The notes below the pieces were generated by a model, which worked only from the letters and a program-made list of their open reading frames with translations, searched no databases and was not told the DNA's origin. This document shows, piece by piece, positions 55,252-63,733 of a DNA stretch of 64,000 nucleotides. Made by a program: the position numbers and the translations under genes. This stretch comes from an uncultured Polaribacter sp. (GTDB lineage Bacteria; Bacteroidota; Bacteroidia; Flavobacteriales; Flavobacteriaceae), in NCBI GenBank assembly GCA_943788865.1, contig CALSRX010000002.1:1-64000 (forward strand), given 5' to 3'. Within the stretch, counting starts at the first letter, position 1. The number at the start of each line of letters is the position of its first letter.

Positions 55252-56191
55252 ACCTTTTACCATTTTAGGAAAACAAATTCCTGAAGGTAAACGCACCGTC
55301 ATCGATTTAGAAGTTGCTAAGTTACACACAAGAACTACGTTAAAAGTTCCAGTAATTATTGAGCGCTCTTTAAACCCTGGCCCTGTAGTTTTATTATTAG
55401 CAGGCGTTCATGGTGATGAAACAAACGGTGTAGGAATTTTAAGAGAAATTATTGGTCAAAAAATTAACAAACCAATAAACGGAACCATCATATGTATTCC
55501 TGTTTTTAATATTTTTGGATACCTAATTCAAACACGAGAATTTCCAGATGGCAGAGATCTTAACAGAATGTTTCCTGGTTCTTTAAATGGCTCATTAGCC
55601 AGTCAGTTTGCTTATCAATTTACCAAAGAAATTGCTCCGCATGTAGATTATGTGATTGATTTTCATACAGGGGGTGGAGATCGAGAAAATATTGCTCAAA
55701 TACGATGTAATAGTGCCGATGAAAAGAGCATAGAATTAGCAAAGATTTTTAATCCACCTATCATCTTAATCTCAAATAATATTGCAAAATCTTTAAGAGA
55801 CACCTTGTCTAAAATGGGAAAAACTGTTTTATTATTTGAAGGTGGGAAATCTAAAGAATTAAATCCGACGATTATTAATGAAGGAGTTAATGGCACTAAA
55901 AACGTATTGATTTATTTAGGATTAATAAATGGTGAAATTACCGTGAAAGGACCTTCTGTTTTTATTCAAAAAGCAAAATGGCTGCGAGCTTCACATTCTG
56001 GTATGTTTAAAATTTTAGTTAAAAACGGGTCAAAAATAAAAAAGAAAGAAGTACTAGGTGTTATTGAAGATCCTTTCGGAGAATTTAAAAAAAAAATTTA
56101 TGCCCCTTTTGATTGTCATATTTTTTGTATCAACAAAACACCAATTGTAAATAAAGGTGCCGCACTTTTTCATGTAAGTGTTGAAGAATAA
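55241..56191 (+). CDS. AstE/aspartoacylase-like zinc carboxypeptidase-fold hydrolase
   Basis: 316 residues. Zinc motif [13 protein letters not shown] (His and Glu, about 57-66), later [11 protein letters not shown] and [14 protein letters not shown] (third zinc His), matching succinylglutamate desuccinylase/aspartoacylase. A C-terminal beta domain ([26 protein letters not shown]) resembles a biotin/lipoyl-like fold. Overlap with rimK implies a shared pathway, possibly removal or recycling of glutamate from the RimK product. A strong terminator follows. Confidence 0.85.
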   Translation: MLNKPFTILGKQIPEGKRTVIDLEVAKLHTRTTLKVPVIIERSLNPGPVVLLLAGVHGDETNGVGILREIIGQKINKPINGTIICIPVFNIFGYLIQTREFPDGRDLNRMFPGSLNGSLASQFAYQFTKEIAPHVDYVIDFHTGGGDRENIAQIRCNSADEKSIELAKIFNPPIILISNNIAKSLRDTLSKMGKTVLLFEGGKSKELNPTIINEGVNGTKNVLIYLGLINGEITVKGPSVFIQKAKWLRASHSGMFKILVKNGSKIKKKEVLGVIEDPFGEFKKKIYAPFDCHIFCINKTPIVNKGAALFHVSVEE

Positions 56192-56224
56192 AAAAAGCCT
56201 CAAGAATTTCTTGAGGCTTTTTTA
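56189..56224. terminator. Bidirectional terminator after the RimK trio
   Basis: AAAAAAAGCCTCAAGAA and TTCTTGAGGCTTTTTTT form a near-perfect stem around T. It also faces the minus-strand gene at 56243. Confidence 0.85.
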
Positions 56225-56242
56225 TTTTACTTTTTTTAGTAA

Positions 56243-56977
56243 TTATTGCTTTGAAGTTGTAGCAACCATTTTGGTTGTTAAAACTTGACCTTGAGTTGTT
56301 AAATCCATATCTATTTTAGCAGTTAATGGCACACCAGAATTTTTATCAATATCCATAGTTCCTTTAACTGTTCCAGTTGCATTTCCTGATACCTTACCCG
56401 CAACATCTAACAACACATTGGTTCTGGTAATCGATGTTACTTTGTAAGTAAAATCAATACTCATTCCTTTGTCTTTTTTATTCATGGTCCAAGTATCTCC
56501 AACTCTAAGGGCTTTTTTAGGATACACAACATTATTTGATTGGTTCGCTAAATCACTAGTCCCAGGAATGTTTGGCTCTACAGAAGTTTCTGTAATTTCT
56601 CCAAGGCTGTTCCCTTTTAAGGTGATTACAGCTTTTAACATTGGCTCCATTTGAGCTTTCATCATTTTACCCGAAGCATCTAAATCTTCATCACTTTTTG
56701 AAGAATCATAATTAATGGTCATTCCTGCCTGACTCATATCCATTGTAACTCCTGATATTTTCATAACACTTAAATAAGTATCAGCGGTAGATGCTGTAAT
56801 ATTTGCAGTCATTTTGATTGACATATCCATAGAAATCATATCTCCAATTTCTTGAGACATACTCATGGTAGTCACATAAACATCACCTTTTTTATAATTC
56901 AATCTTAATAAAGTTGATTCTTGTGCATTTGTATTAATTGTAAATGCAATTACAATTAGAATAAGTAGTTTTTTCAT
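56243..56977 (-). CDS. Secreted DUF6263-like hypothetical protein
   Basis: 244 residues with a signal peptide (about 1-18, IAFTINTNAQ). The rest is beta-rich: LLRLNYKKGDVYVTTMSMSQEIGDMISMDMSIKMTANITAST, VKGNSLGEI, and a late VLRVGDTWTMN...KGMSIDFTYKVTSI. This resembles DUF6263 proteins of Bacteroidota, which have no assigned function. Its expression is independent, and the nearest minus-strand gene upstream ends at 57103. Confidence 0.65.
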   Translation of the reverse strand: MKKLLILIVIAFTINTNAQESTLLRLNYKKGDVYVTTMSMSQEIGDMISMDMSIKMTANITASTADTYLSVMKISGVTMDMSQAGMTINYDSSKSDEDLDASGKMMKAQMEPMLKAVITLKGNSLGEITETSVEPNIPGTSDLANQSNNVVYPKKALRVGDTWTMNKKDKGMSIDFTYKVTSITRTNVLLDVAGKVSGNATGTVKGTMDIDKNSGVPLTAKIDMDLTTQGQVLTTKMVATTSKQ

Positions 56978-57051
56978 TTGTTTTCCTCTTAAATTTTTAA
57001 GTGATAAATATACTAATCAATTATTGATTATTTTATAATTACTCCAAAATA

Positions 57052-57077
57052 AAAACGCTCGGAAATTCCAAGCGTTT
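57052..57077 (-). terminator. Terminator of the E2 gene at 57103
   Basis: AAAACGCT and AGCGTTTT form the stem, extended by GGAA and TTCC. On the minus strand a T-rich tract follows. Confidence 0.65.
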
Positions 57078-57102
57078 TGTTCGTATTTTTATAACTATAT
57101 TT

Positions 57103-58416
57103 TTAGAAATCTTGATTCAAATCCCAAGCTTCTAACGTTTCTTTTAAGCTCTTAATAAACATTCCGCCCAAAGCACCATTTACCACTCTGTGATCATAAG
57201 AATGAGAAACAAACATCTTCTGTCTAATTCCGATAAAATCTCCTTCTGGTGTTTCTATGACAGCTGGCACTTTACGGATAGCTCCTAGGGCTAAAATTGC
57301 CACTTGTGGTTGATTGATAATTGGTGTACCCATTACAGAACCAAAGCTTCCAACATTCGTTACAGTATAGGTTCCACCTTGAATATCGTCTGGTTTCAAT
57401 TGATTTCCTCTTGCTCTTCCAGCTAAATCGTTTACTGCTTTTGTCATGCCCACTAAGTTTAATTGATCAGCGTTTTTAATTACTGGTACAATTAAATTTC
57501 CATCTGCTAAGGCAGCAGCCATTCCTAAATTAATATTCTTTCTTTTAATAATGTTATCACCATCAACAGCAATATTAATTAACGGGAATTTTTTTATTGT
57601 TGAAGCTACAGCTTGCATTAAAATAGGTGTAAAAGTTAATTTTTCTCCTTCTCTTTTTAAGAAAGCGTCTTTTACTTTATTTCTCCATTTTACAATGTTT
57701 GTAACATCAATTTCTATAAATGATTGAACATGTGCAGATGTTTGCGCAGAATCTACCATATGTTTGGCAATCAATTTACCCATTCTACTCATTTCAATTA
57801 CCTCATCTTCTCCATTTACAGAAACTGGAGTTGCTTTAGATACTTCTTTTGTTGTTTGAGTTTTAACAGGTGTTGAGGCAGGTTGTTCAACTTTCTTTTG
57901 AGGTGCAGAACTTCTATTTTCTATATATGATAAAATATCATCTTTAGTTACCCTTCCGTCTTTACCATTACCAGAAATAGATTCTAGCTCTTCCATTGAA
58001 ATCCCTTCGGTTTGAGCAATGTTTCTTACTAAAGGTGAATAAAATTTACCGCTTTCAGAAGTTTTAGTGATTGGAGTTGAAATAGATTCAACCGCTTTTT
58101 CTATCGTTTTTTCTACTTCAACAACTTCTTTTGGTACATCAATTTTAGTTTCAGAACTCGCAACAGCATCTCCTCCTTCAGTTTCTATAACAGCAATTGT
58201 AGCTCCAACTTCAACAACATCATTTTTATGAAATAAAATCTCAACTAAAGTCCCTTCAACTTCGCTTGGTACTTCAGAATCTACTTTATCAGTAGCAATT
58301 TCTACAATTGCCTCATCTAATTCTATAGTATCTCCAACTTCTTTCAACCAAGATGTAATCGTTGCTTCGGCAACACTTTCGCCCATTTTAGGCAATTTAA
58401 GTTCGAATCTAGCCAT
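57103..58416 (-). CDS. 2-oxo acid dehydrogenase E2 (OdhB/BCKDH E2-like)
   Basis: 437 residues from MARFELKLPKMGESVAEATITSWLKEVGDTI, preferred over a Met 11 codons upstream because homologs begin there. The lipoyl domain has IVEIATDKVDSEVPS with its Lys, followed by a peripheral-subunit-binding domain (KFYSPLVRNIAQTEGISMEELESISGNGKDGRVTKDDI) and the acyltransferase core. The final motif is SYDHRVVNGALGG, with Asn where HxxxDG enzymes have Asp. It could belong to 2-oxoglutarate or branched-chain dehydrogenase; the E1 partner is not in the window. Confidence 0.85.
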   Translation of the reverse strand: MARFELKLPKMGESVAEATITSWLKEVGDTIELDEAIVEIATDKVDSEVPSEVEGTLVEILFHKNDVVEVGATIAVIETEGGDAVASSETKIDVPKEVVEVEKTIEKAVESISTPITKTSESGKFYSPLVRNIAQTEGISMEELESISGNGKDGRVTKDDILSYIENRSSAPQKKVEQPASTPVKTQTTKEVSKATPVSVNGEDEVIEMSRMGKLIAKHMVDSAQTSAHVQSFIEIDVTNIVKWRNKVKDAFLKREGEKLTFTPILMQAVASTIKKFPLINIAVDGDNIIKRKNINLGMAAALADGNLIVPVIKNADQLNLVGMTKAVNDLAGRARGNQLKPDDIQGGTYTVTNVGSFGSVMGTPIINQPQVAILALGAIRKVPAVIETPEGDFIGIRQKMFVSHSYDHRVVNGALGGMFIKSLKETLEAWDLNQDF

Positions 58417-58740
58417 TATTTCATTGTTATATTGTTTGCGAAAGTACAAAAAAAGTATGTTTATTCATCAATTTTTTTTAAAAAACAGAATTCAAAATAT
58501 TATGTTTTTTTACACATTTATTAACAAAAACAGGTGGATTAGGTAAATAAATACATTATATGTTTTTTAATAATAATATTACTATGAATTTCGTAATTAC
58601 ATAGTAAAACTCGCCTTTTATTTAAAAAACATCAACTCGTTCATTTGATTTTTTATTTAAATAAACTTTCTGTTATATGATTAAAGTCATCTTTTGAGGT
58701 CAAAAGATATTATATTTTTGTTGTGTAAAATAAATAGATC
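58417..58740. promoter_or_regulatory. Long intergenic gap with the yceI promoter
   Basis: The 324-base gap between the E2 gene and yceI is very AT-rich and has no gene. Near the right end TTG (58694-58696) and TATTTTTG (58713-58720, spacer 16, a little short) form the likely yceI promoter, 21 bases before the ATG. On the minus strand a TACTTTCG-like box (plus 58440-58447) may drive the E2 gene. Confidence 0.5.
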
Positions 58741-59311
58741 ATGAAAAACATATACAATTTTATTATCCTCTTACTAACAGTAAGCACAATACAAAGTCAA
58801 GAAGTAACAGACTCAAACCCTCTTTACATTAAGCTATCTAGCAGTGTTTCCGTAAAAGGAACTTCTACTTTACATGATTGGGAAAGTATAGTTGAGCGGA
58901 CAAATGCAAAAATGACTTTAAATAGTTTAGATGAAACATCTATCGAAACTTTAGAGGTTAAAATTAAGACAACAAGCTTAAAAAGTGGCAAAAAAAACAA
59001 TGGACAGGCTTACTTATAAAGCACTAAAAGCAACAGAGCATCCCTTAATTACATTTATTTTTAAAAAAGGTGAAATTGTTTCAGATACAACAAAAGTTTT
59101 AACTCTTAAGCTACAAGGTGACTTAACAATAGCTGGTGTTACAAAAAATGTAGCTGTGCTAACCACAATAAACAAGTTAGAAAATCAAATTACACTAAAC
59201 GGAATATATAAATTAAAAATGACTGACTATGGAATAGAACCACCACGAGCATTACTAGGAACTATAAAAACTGGTGATGAAATTACAATTGAATTCAACT
59301 TAAACTTTTAA
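58741..59311 (+). CDS. yceI: YceI family protein, one frameshift
   Basis: A secreted lipocalin-like protein that binds polyisoprenoids. A signal peptide (1-19, VSTIQSQ) is followed by SVSVKGTSTLHDWESIVERTNAKM, the YceI opening with its conserved GTSxLHDW. The frame breaks in an A8 run (58990-58997). With seven A it reads SLKSGKKTMDRLTYKALKATEHPLITF, and continues with LTIAGVTKNVAVLTTI to IEFNLNF. Corrected length about 189 residues, normal. The porin gene follows in the same direction after 22 bases, suggesting an operon. Confidence 0.8.
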
Positions 59312-59333
59312 TATAAACAAAAAAACAAAAAAA

Positions 59334-60590
59334 ATGAAAAACAAAATTTTATCAACATTATTCTTATTCACTATTGCTATTGGTTTTCAAAACCTTAATG
59401 CACAAGAATTACAGAATTTTTACGCAAAAAACAAAGAAGGAATTAACATATTTGATGTCGTTAAAACCGATGTGCCATTTAACGGATTACAATTACGAAT
59501 TGGAGGAGCTTTTGCTTTACAATGGCAAGCTATTAATCACTCTAACAATTTAAATAACTTAATTAATCTTGGTAACGATTACAATTTACCAACAGCAAAT
59601 ATGACTATAGATGCTCAACTTGCAGATGGATTGAGAGTTAAATTAGATTTATACTTAGCTTCTAATCACCACCACGAAACTTGGGTAAAAGGAGGTTATT
59701 TACAAATGGATAAATTAGATTTCATTTCTCCTGGATTTTTAGAAAACTTCATGAAGTATGCTACTATCAAAATTGGACAAATGGAAAACAACTATGGTGA
59801 TGCTCACTTTAGAAGAAGTGATAACGCTAGTGCTTTTTTAAATCCTTTTGTAGGAAACTACTTACTAGATGGTTTTGGAACAGAAATAGGGGCTGAAGTT
59901 TACTACAAAAGAAATAACCTAATCTTTATGGGAGGTTTTTCAAACGGTAAATTAAACCAAAGTGTTATCGATGCTGAAGCTACTAGTTCTGCTATAATTG
60001 GTAAATTTGGTTATGATAAACAAGTAAACGACGATACTCGAATTAGATTAACAGGTTCTGTGTACCACTCTTCTAAGCTTAAAAGTGTGTATTTATAAAC
60101 TGGAGACAGAACAGGGTCTAGATTTTACAATGTAATTCAAGCTGTTGGAGATGGCGCAGACTTTAGAGCAGGTCGTGTAAATCCAGGATTTAAAAACAAA
60201 CTTACATCATTTATGTTCAATAGTTTTATCAAATATAAAAATTTAGAATTCTTCGGAACTTATGAAAATGCTAGTGGTGGAGACAAAACTGGTAGCACAG
60301 AAACAAGAACTTGGAATCAAATTGCAGCAGATGTTGTCTATAGATTTGGAAATACAGATAATTTCTATTTAGGTTTTAAATATAATTCAGCTAGTGGTAA
60401 ATTAAGCAATGCTGATGCTAATAAAGTTAAAGTAAATAGAATAGAAACTGGTTTAGGTTGGTTTATGACTAAAAATGTAATGAGTAAATTAATATATGTA
60501 AACCAAGATTATAAAGATTACCCTTCTGCTAGTAATTTTGCTGGCGCAAACTTTAAAGGGATTGCTTTTGAAGCAGTAATTTCTTTTTAA
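59334..60590 (+). CDS. Porin (outer-membrane barrel), one in-frame stop
   Basis: A signal peptide ends near NLNAQE (residue 25). Then GINIFDVVKTDVPFNGLQLRIGGAFALQWQAINH and repeated amphipathic strands, such as LRVKLDLYLASNHHHETWVKGGYLQMDKLDF and IKIGQMENNYGDAHFRRSD, point to a porin of the phosphate-selective O/P-like group. A TAA at 60096-60098 interrupts VYL-TGDRTGSRF in frame, probably TAC (Tyr) changed to TAA. The reading frame continues unbroken to AVISF at 60590, for 418 residues in all. It is next to yceI and may import isoprenoid-related or other compounds; substrate unknown. Confidence 0.75.
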
Positions 60591-60610
60591 CAATTATTAA
60601 TCAATTTTGT

Positions 60611-60643
60611 AAAAAAGCGAAAGTTAATACTTTCGCTTTTTTT
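60611..60643. terminator. Terminator after the porin gene
   Basis: AAAAAAGCGAAAGT and ACTTTCGCTTTTTT form a 14-bp perfect stem with loop TAAT. It also faces the minus-strand gene at 60729. Confidence 0.85.
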
Positions 60644-60728
60644 ATTCTATAACATCTACAAAATCTATTCTTTCTGATTTTCCAACACTTCTAGTTATTG
60701 TTTTATACTTTTAAAAAGTGCTAAAATT

Positions 60729-60905
60729 TTAAAAAGGTTTTGATTTTTCGCTTTCAATTTGTTTCATTATTTCCTCTGCCTCTACTATTTTTTGATCTGC
60801 TGCAGATCTGTTTGATTTTGAAAGGATAAATGATTCTTTCATCAAGTTTTCGTATTTCACTTGAAGCAACTGTAATTGAGATTTCTTTTTAAACAATCCA
60901 AACAT
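60729..60905 (-). CDS. Lacal_2735-like small protein
   Basis: 58 residues: MFGLFKKKSQLQLLQVKYEN, then LMKESFILSKSNRSAADQKIVEAEEIMKQIESEKSKPF. A short helical protein with the pattern FGLFKKK...LQ.KY..L.KE...LS..NR..AD.K..EAEEIMKQIE found in Flavobacteriaceae as the Lacal_2735 family. Function unknown. It begins 4 bases after the SDR stop, so it is probably cotranscribed with the SDR. I recognise the family from memory of its sequence pattern. Confidence 0.7.
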   Translation of the reverse strand: MFGLFKKKSQLQLLQVKYENLMKESFILSKSNRSAADQKIVEAEEIMKQIESEKSKPF

Positions 60906-60909
60906 AATT

Positions 60910-61593
60910 TTATACTTTTAAGTTAACAATTCCACAATCCATTTCAACAATCTGTCCAGACATCGCTGATGCATTTTCAGAAATGAGAAATTTTGCTAGT
61001 TCAGCAACCTCTTCTGGTTGTAAATATTTTTTTAACGGATGTCTTTCTGCACTCATTTCTTTTAACCGATCATTTCGCAATAATTTTGAAGCCAAATTTG
61101 TATTTGTTAATGTTGGAGCTATTGCATTAACTCTAATCAACGGAGCAAATTCTGCAGCTAATGATTTTACCAGTCCTTCTACAGCGCCTTTAGATGCCGC
61201 TACACTAGCATGAAAAGGCATTCCCATTTTTACCGCCACAGAACTAAACATTAAAATTGCCGGAGTTTTTGATTGTTTTAAAACTGGCAAGTATTCTTGA
61301 ACTACCTTGACAGCTCCTAAGACATTAATTGAAAAGTCATTAGAAAAATCTTGTTGATTCAATCTAGATATGGGTTTTAAATTAATGCTTCCAGGACAAT
61401 AGACCAATGCATCTATAGCATCAATACTAGGCAATTCATCAGTTAAGACATCACAAGCAAACTCTTTAAAATTTGGATGCTCTATTCCTGAAGAGGAACG
61501 ACTAATTGAAAAAACCTTTGTAGTTTCTAATAAAATCTTTACCAGAGACTTCCCTATTCCATTACTACCACCAACTATTAATACTGATTTCAT
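60910..61593 (-). CDS. SDR family protein lacking the catalytic Tyr
   Basis: 227 residues from MKSVLIVGGSNGIGKSL. I prefer this start because an ATG at 61620 would lie on the promoter -7 box. It has the NAD(P) loop GGSNGIGK (8-15), NVLGAVK with Asn90, and SSVAV (Ser117/118). Where short-chain dehydrogenases have Tyr in YxxxK, it reads HASVAASKGA with Val131 and Lys135. The enzyme may therefore be inactive or use another residue. It is transcribed divergently from the TetR-ABC1 pair. Confidence 0.8.
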   Translation of the reverse strand: MKSVLIVGGSNGIGKSLVKILLETTKVFSISRSSSGIEHPNFKEFACDVLTDELPSIDAIDALVYCPGSINLKPISRLNQQDFSNDFSINVLGAVKVVQEYLPVLKQSKTPAILMFSSVAVKMGMPFHASVAASKGAVEGLVKSLAAEFAPLIRVNAIAPTLTNTNLASKLLRNDRLKEMSAERHPLKKYLQPEEVAELAKFLISENASAMSGQIVEMDCGIVNLKV

Positions 61594-61617
61594 TTTTCTA
61601 TATGTTAAATTAAATGC

Positions 61618-61676
61618 CAAATTTACATATTTTTGTTTAACTTTTTTATAAATAAGTTAAACATTTTGTATCTTTG
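61618..61676. promoter_or_regulatory. Divergent promoters with a palindromic (TetR) operator
   Basis: TGTTTAACTT (61634-61643) and AAGTTAAACA (61654-61663) form a perfect 10-bp inverted repeat with a 10-base spacer. On the minus strand TAAATTTG (plus 61618-61625) is the -7 box for the SDR gene. On the plus strand TATCTTTG (61669-61676) is the -7 box for the TetR gene. The repeat sits between the two boxes and would block both promoters when bound, most simply by the TetR protein encoded alongside. Confidence 0.7.
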
Positions 61677-61692
61677 AGGCAAATTAGAAATT

Positions 61693-62353
61693 ATGGAAGC
61701 TCAAAAAGAGATCAGCGAAAATCAATTAGTATCAAAATACATTGATATCCTTTTAGAAACAGGCAAACAACCAGCATCAATCTATGCTTTTAGTAAAGAA
61801 TTAAATATTGATGAGCGTATATTTTACAAGCATTTTAGCTCTTTTGAACATTTAGAGAAAAAAGTTTTTACATTGTTTTTTGACAACGCAACATCTTTAT
61901 TGGAAAACAATGAAGATTTTAAAAGATTATGATGCTAAAAATAAACTATTAAGTCTATACTTTACATATGTAGAAATTTTGACAGAAAACAGATCGTATG
62001 TATTACTTGCCTTAAATGACAATAAAAACTCTTTAAAAAACTTAAAAAAACTTGAAGGGCTTAAAAAGTCATTTGGCCATTTTATCAATAAACTTCAGAT
62101 AGAAAAAATAGATTTCAAACAAGAGAGAATAGAAAAAATTAAAGACCGTGGAATACAAGAAGGTTTTTGGATTCAATTTTTAATGATTCTAAAATTTTGG
62201 ATGGAGGATTCGTCTTCATCATTTGAAAAAACAGATGTTTTTATAGAAAAAAGTGTTCATGCTAGTTTTGACATCATCAACACAAAACCAGCTAAGAGCT
62301 TTTTAGATTTAGGAAAATTCTTACTGAAAGAAAAAATGGATTTCAAATTCTAA
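61693..62353 (+). CDS. TetR family transcriptional regulator, one frameshift
   Basis: The N-terminal HTH reads VSKYIDILLETGKQPASIYAFSKELNIDERIFYKHFSSFEHLEKKVFTLFF (about residues 13-63), a TetR type of helix-turn-helix. The frame breaks in an A4 run at 61921-61924. With three A, EDFKDYDAKNKLLSLYFTYVEILTENRSYVLLAL follows and continues to LKEKMDFKF. The corrected length is about 219 residues, normal for TetR. It lies beside the palindromic operator and probably represses itself, the ABC1 kinase gene and the SDR gene. Confidence 0.85.
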
Positions 62354-62361
62354 ACACCTCT

Positions 62362-63675
62362 ATGAAAACAATAGATCGTATTCCGACATCAAAAATTCAA
62401 AGAGCAACAAAACTCATTCAAACGGGTGCTAAAGTTGGCGTGAATTATGTAAAATATTACGGAGAAAAGCTTATCAGTACAGAAGAAAAAGCAAAGGAAA
62501 ACTTAAACGAATCGAATGCTGAAGACATTTATAATGGCTTAAAAACGATGAAAGGAAGCGCATTAAAGGTAGCGCAAATGCTAAGTATGGAAAAAAGTAT
62601 TTTACCAAGAGCCTATGTAGAAAAATTTTCTTTGGCACAATTCTCTGTTCCTCCTTTATCTCCTCCTTTGGTAATAAAATCTTTTAAAAATTACTTTGGA
62701 AAACATCCTTCAGAAATTTTTGACAGCTTTAATCTAACCTCTATCAATGCGGCTAGTATTGGACAAGTTCATCAAGCTGAAAAAAAGGGTCAGAAGCTCG
62801 CTGTAAAAATTCAATATCCTGGTATTGCAGAAAGTATTTCATCAGATTTGGCGATGGTAAAACCAATTGCTATGAAGATGTTTAACATCAAAGGAGCAAA
62901 CTCTGAACGTTATTTTAAAGAAGTAGAAGACAAACTTACAGAAGAAACAAACTACATACTAGAATTTGATCAAAGCATAGAAATTGCCAATGCTTGCGAA
63001 CAAATTCCGAATTTAAAGTTTCCGAAATACTATAAAGAATTGTCTTCAGAAAGAATTTTAACCATGAGTTGGATGGAAGGCATACATCTTTCAGAGTTTA
63101 CTAGCAAACCCTTAAATCAAGAGGTTTCTAACAAACTCGGACAAGCGTTGTGGGATTTTTACATGTTTCAAATTCATCATTTAAAGAAAGTACACGCAGA
63201 CCCTCATCCTGGCAATTTCTTAGTGAATAATGAAGGAGAGCTGATTGTGATTGATTTTGGATGTATGAAATCGATTCCTGATGAATTTTACATTCCGTAT
63301 TTTGAATTGGCAAAAAAGGAAAATATAAATAATCCAACTTATTTTGAGGAGAAACTATATGAATTAGAAATTTTAAGAGAAGATGATTCTGAAGAAGAAA
63401 TTGTTTTCTTTAAAAAACTATTTCAAGAAATGTTAAGCTTATTTACCCAACCTTTCCATCAAGATGAATTTGATTTTTCAGACCCAGAATTTTTTGAGAA
63501 AATTGCTGAATTAGGTTCTAAATATGCAAAAAGTTCAGAATTAAAAGAGATGAACGGAAACAGAGGTTCTAAACACTTTATTTACATCAACAGAACCTTC
63601 TTTGGTTTGTATAATTTAATGTTTGATTTAAAAGCAACCAATGTGAAAATCAATAGGTATAGTCCTAAATTGTAG
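62362..63675 (+). CDS. AarF/ABC1/UbiB family atypical kinase
   Basis: 437 residues. The ABC1 motif MKGSALKVAQMLSMEK (KxGQ-like) is at about 67-82. The Ala-rich loop is AASIGQVHQAE, with Lys in AVKIQYPG. EETNYILEFDQ follows, then the catalytic HADPHPGNFLV and metal IVIDFGCMKSIP. Such proteins use ATP and help quinone or other isoprenoid lipid synthesis. It starts 8 bases after the TetR gene, so TetR probably controls it. The substrate is unknown. Confidence 0.88.
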   Translation: MKTIDRIPTSKIQRATKLIQTGAKVGVNYVKYYGEKLISTEEKAKENLNESNAEDIYNGLKTMKGSALKVAQMLSMEKSILPRAYVEKFSLAQFSVPPLSPPLVIKSFKNYFGKHPSEIFDSFNLTSINAASIGQVHQAEKKGQKLAVKIQYPGIAESISSDLAMVKPIAMKMFNIKGANSERYFKEVEDKLTEETNYILEFDQSIEIANACEQIPNLKFPKYYKELSSERILTMSWMEGIHLSEFTSKPLNQEVSNKLGQALWDFYMFQIHHLKKVHADPHPGNFLVNNEGELIVIDFGCMKSIPDEFYIPYFELAKKENINNPTYFEEKLYELEILREDDSEEEIVFFKKLFQEMLSLFTQPFHQDEFDFSDPEFFEKIAELGSKYAKSSELKEMNGNRGSKHFIYINRTFFGLYNLMFDLKATNVKINRYSPKL

Positions 63676-63733
63676 ATTCATTAATCAATAATTCATAATT
63701 TAGGGAAGTAATGAACTTAAAAACTACTGGTTG

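Noticed and set aside
61594-61620. SDR start at 61620
   Set aside because: This codon overlaps the SDR promoter -7 box, and the residues before MKSVLIVGG are not typical of the family.
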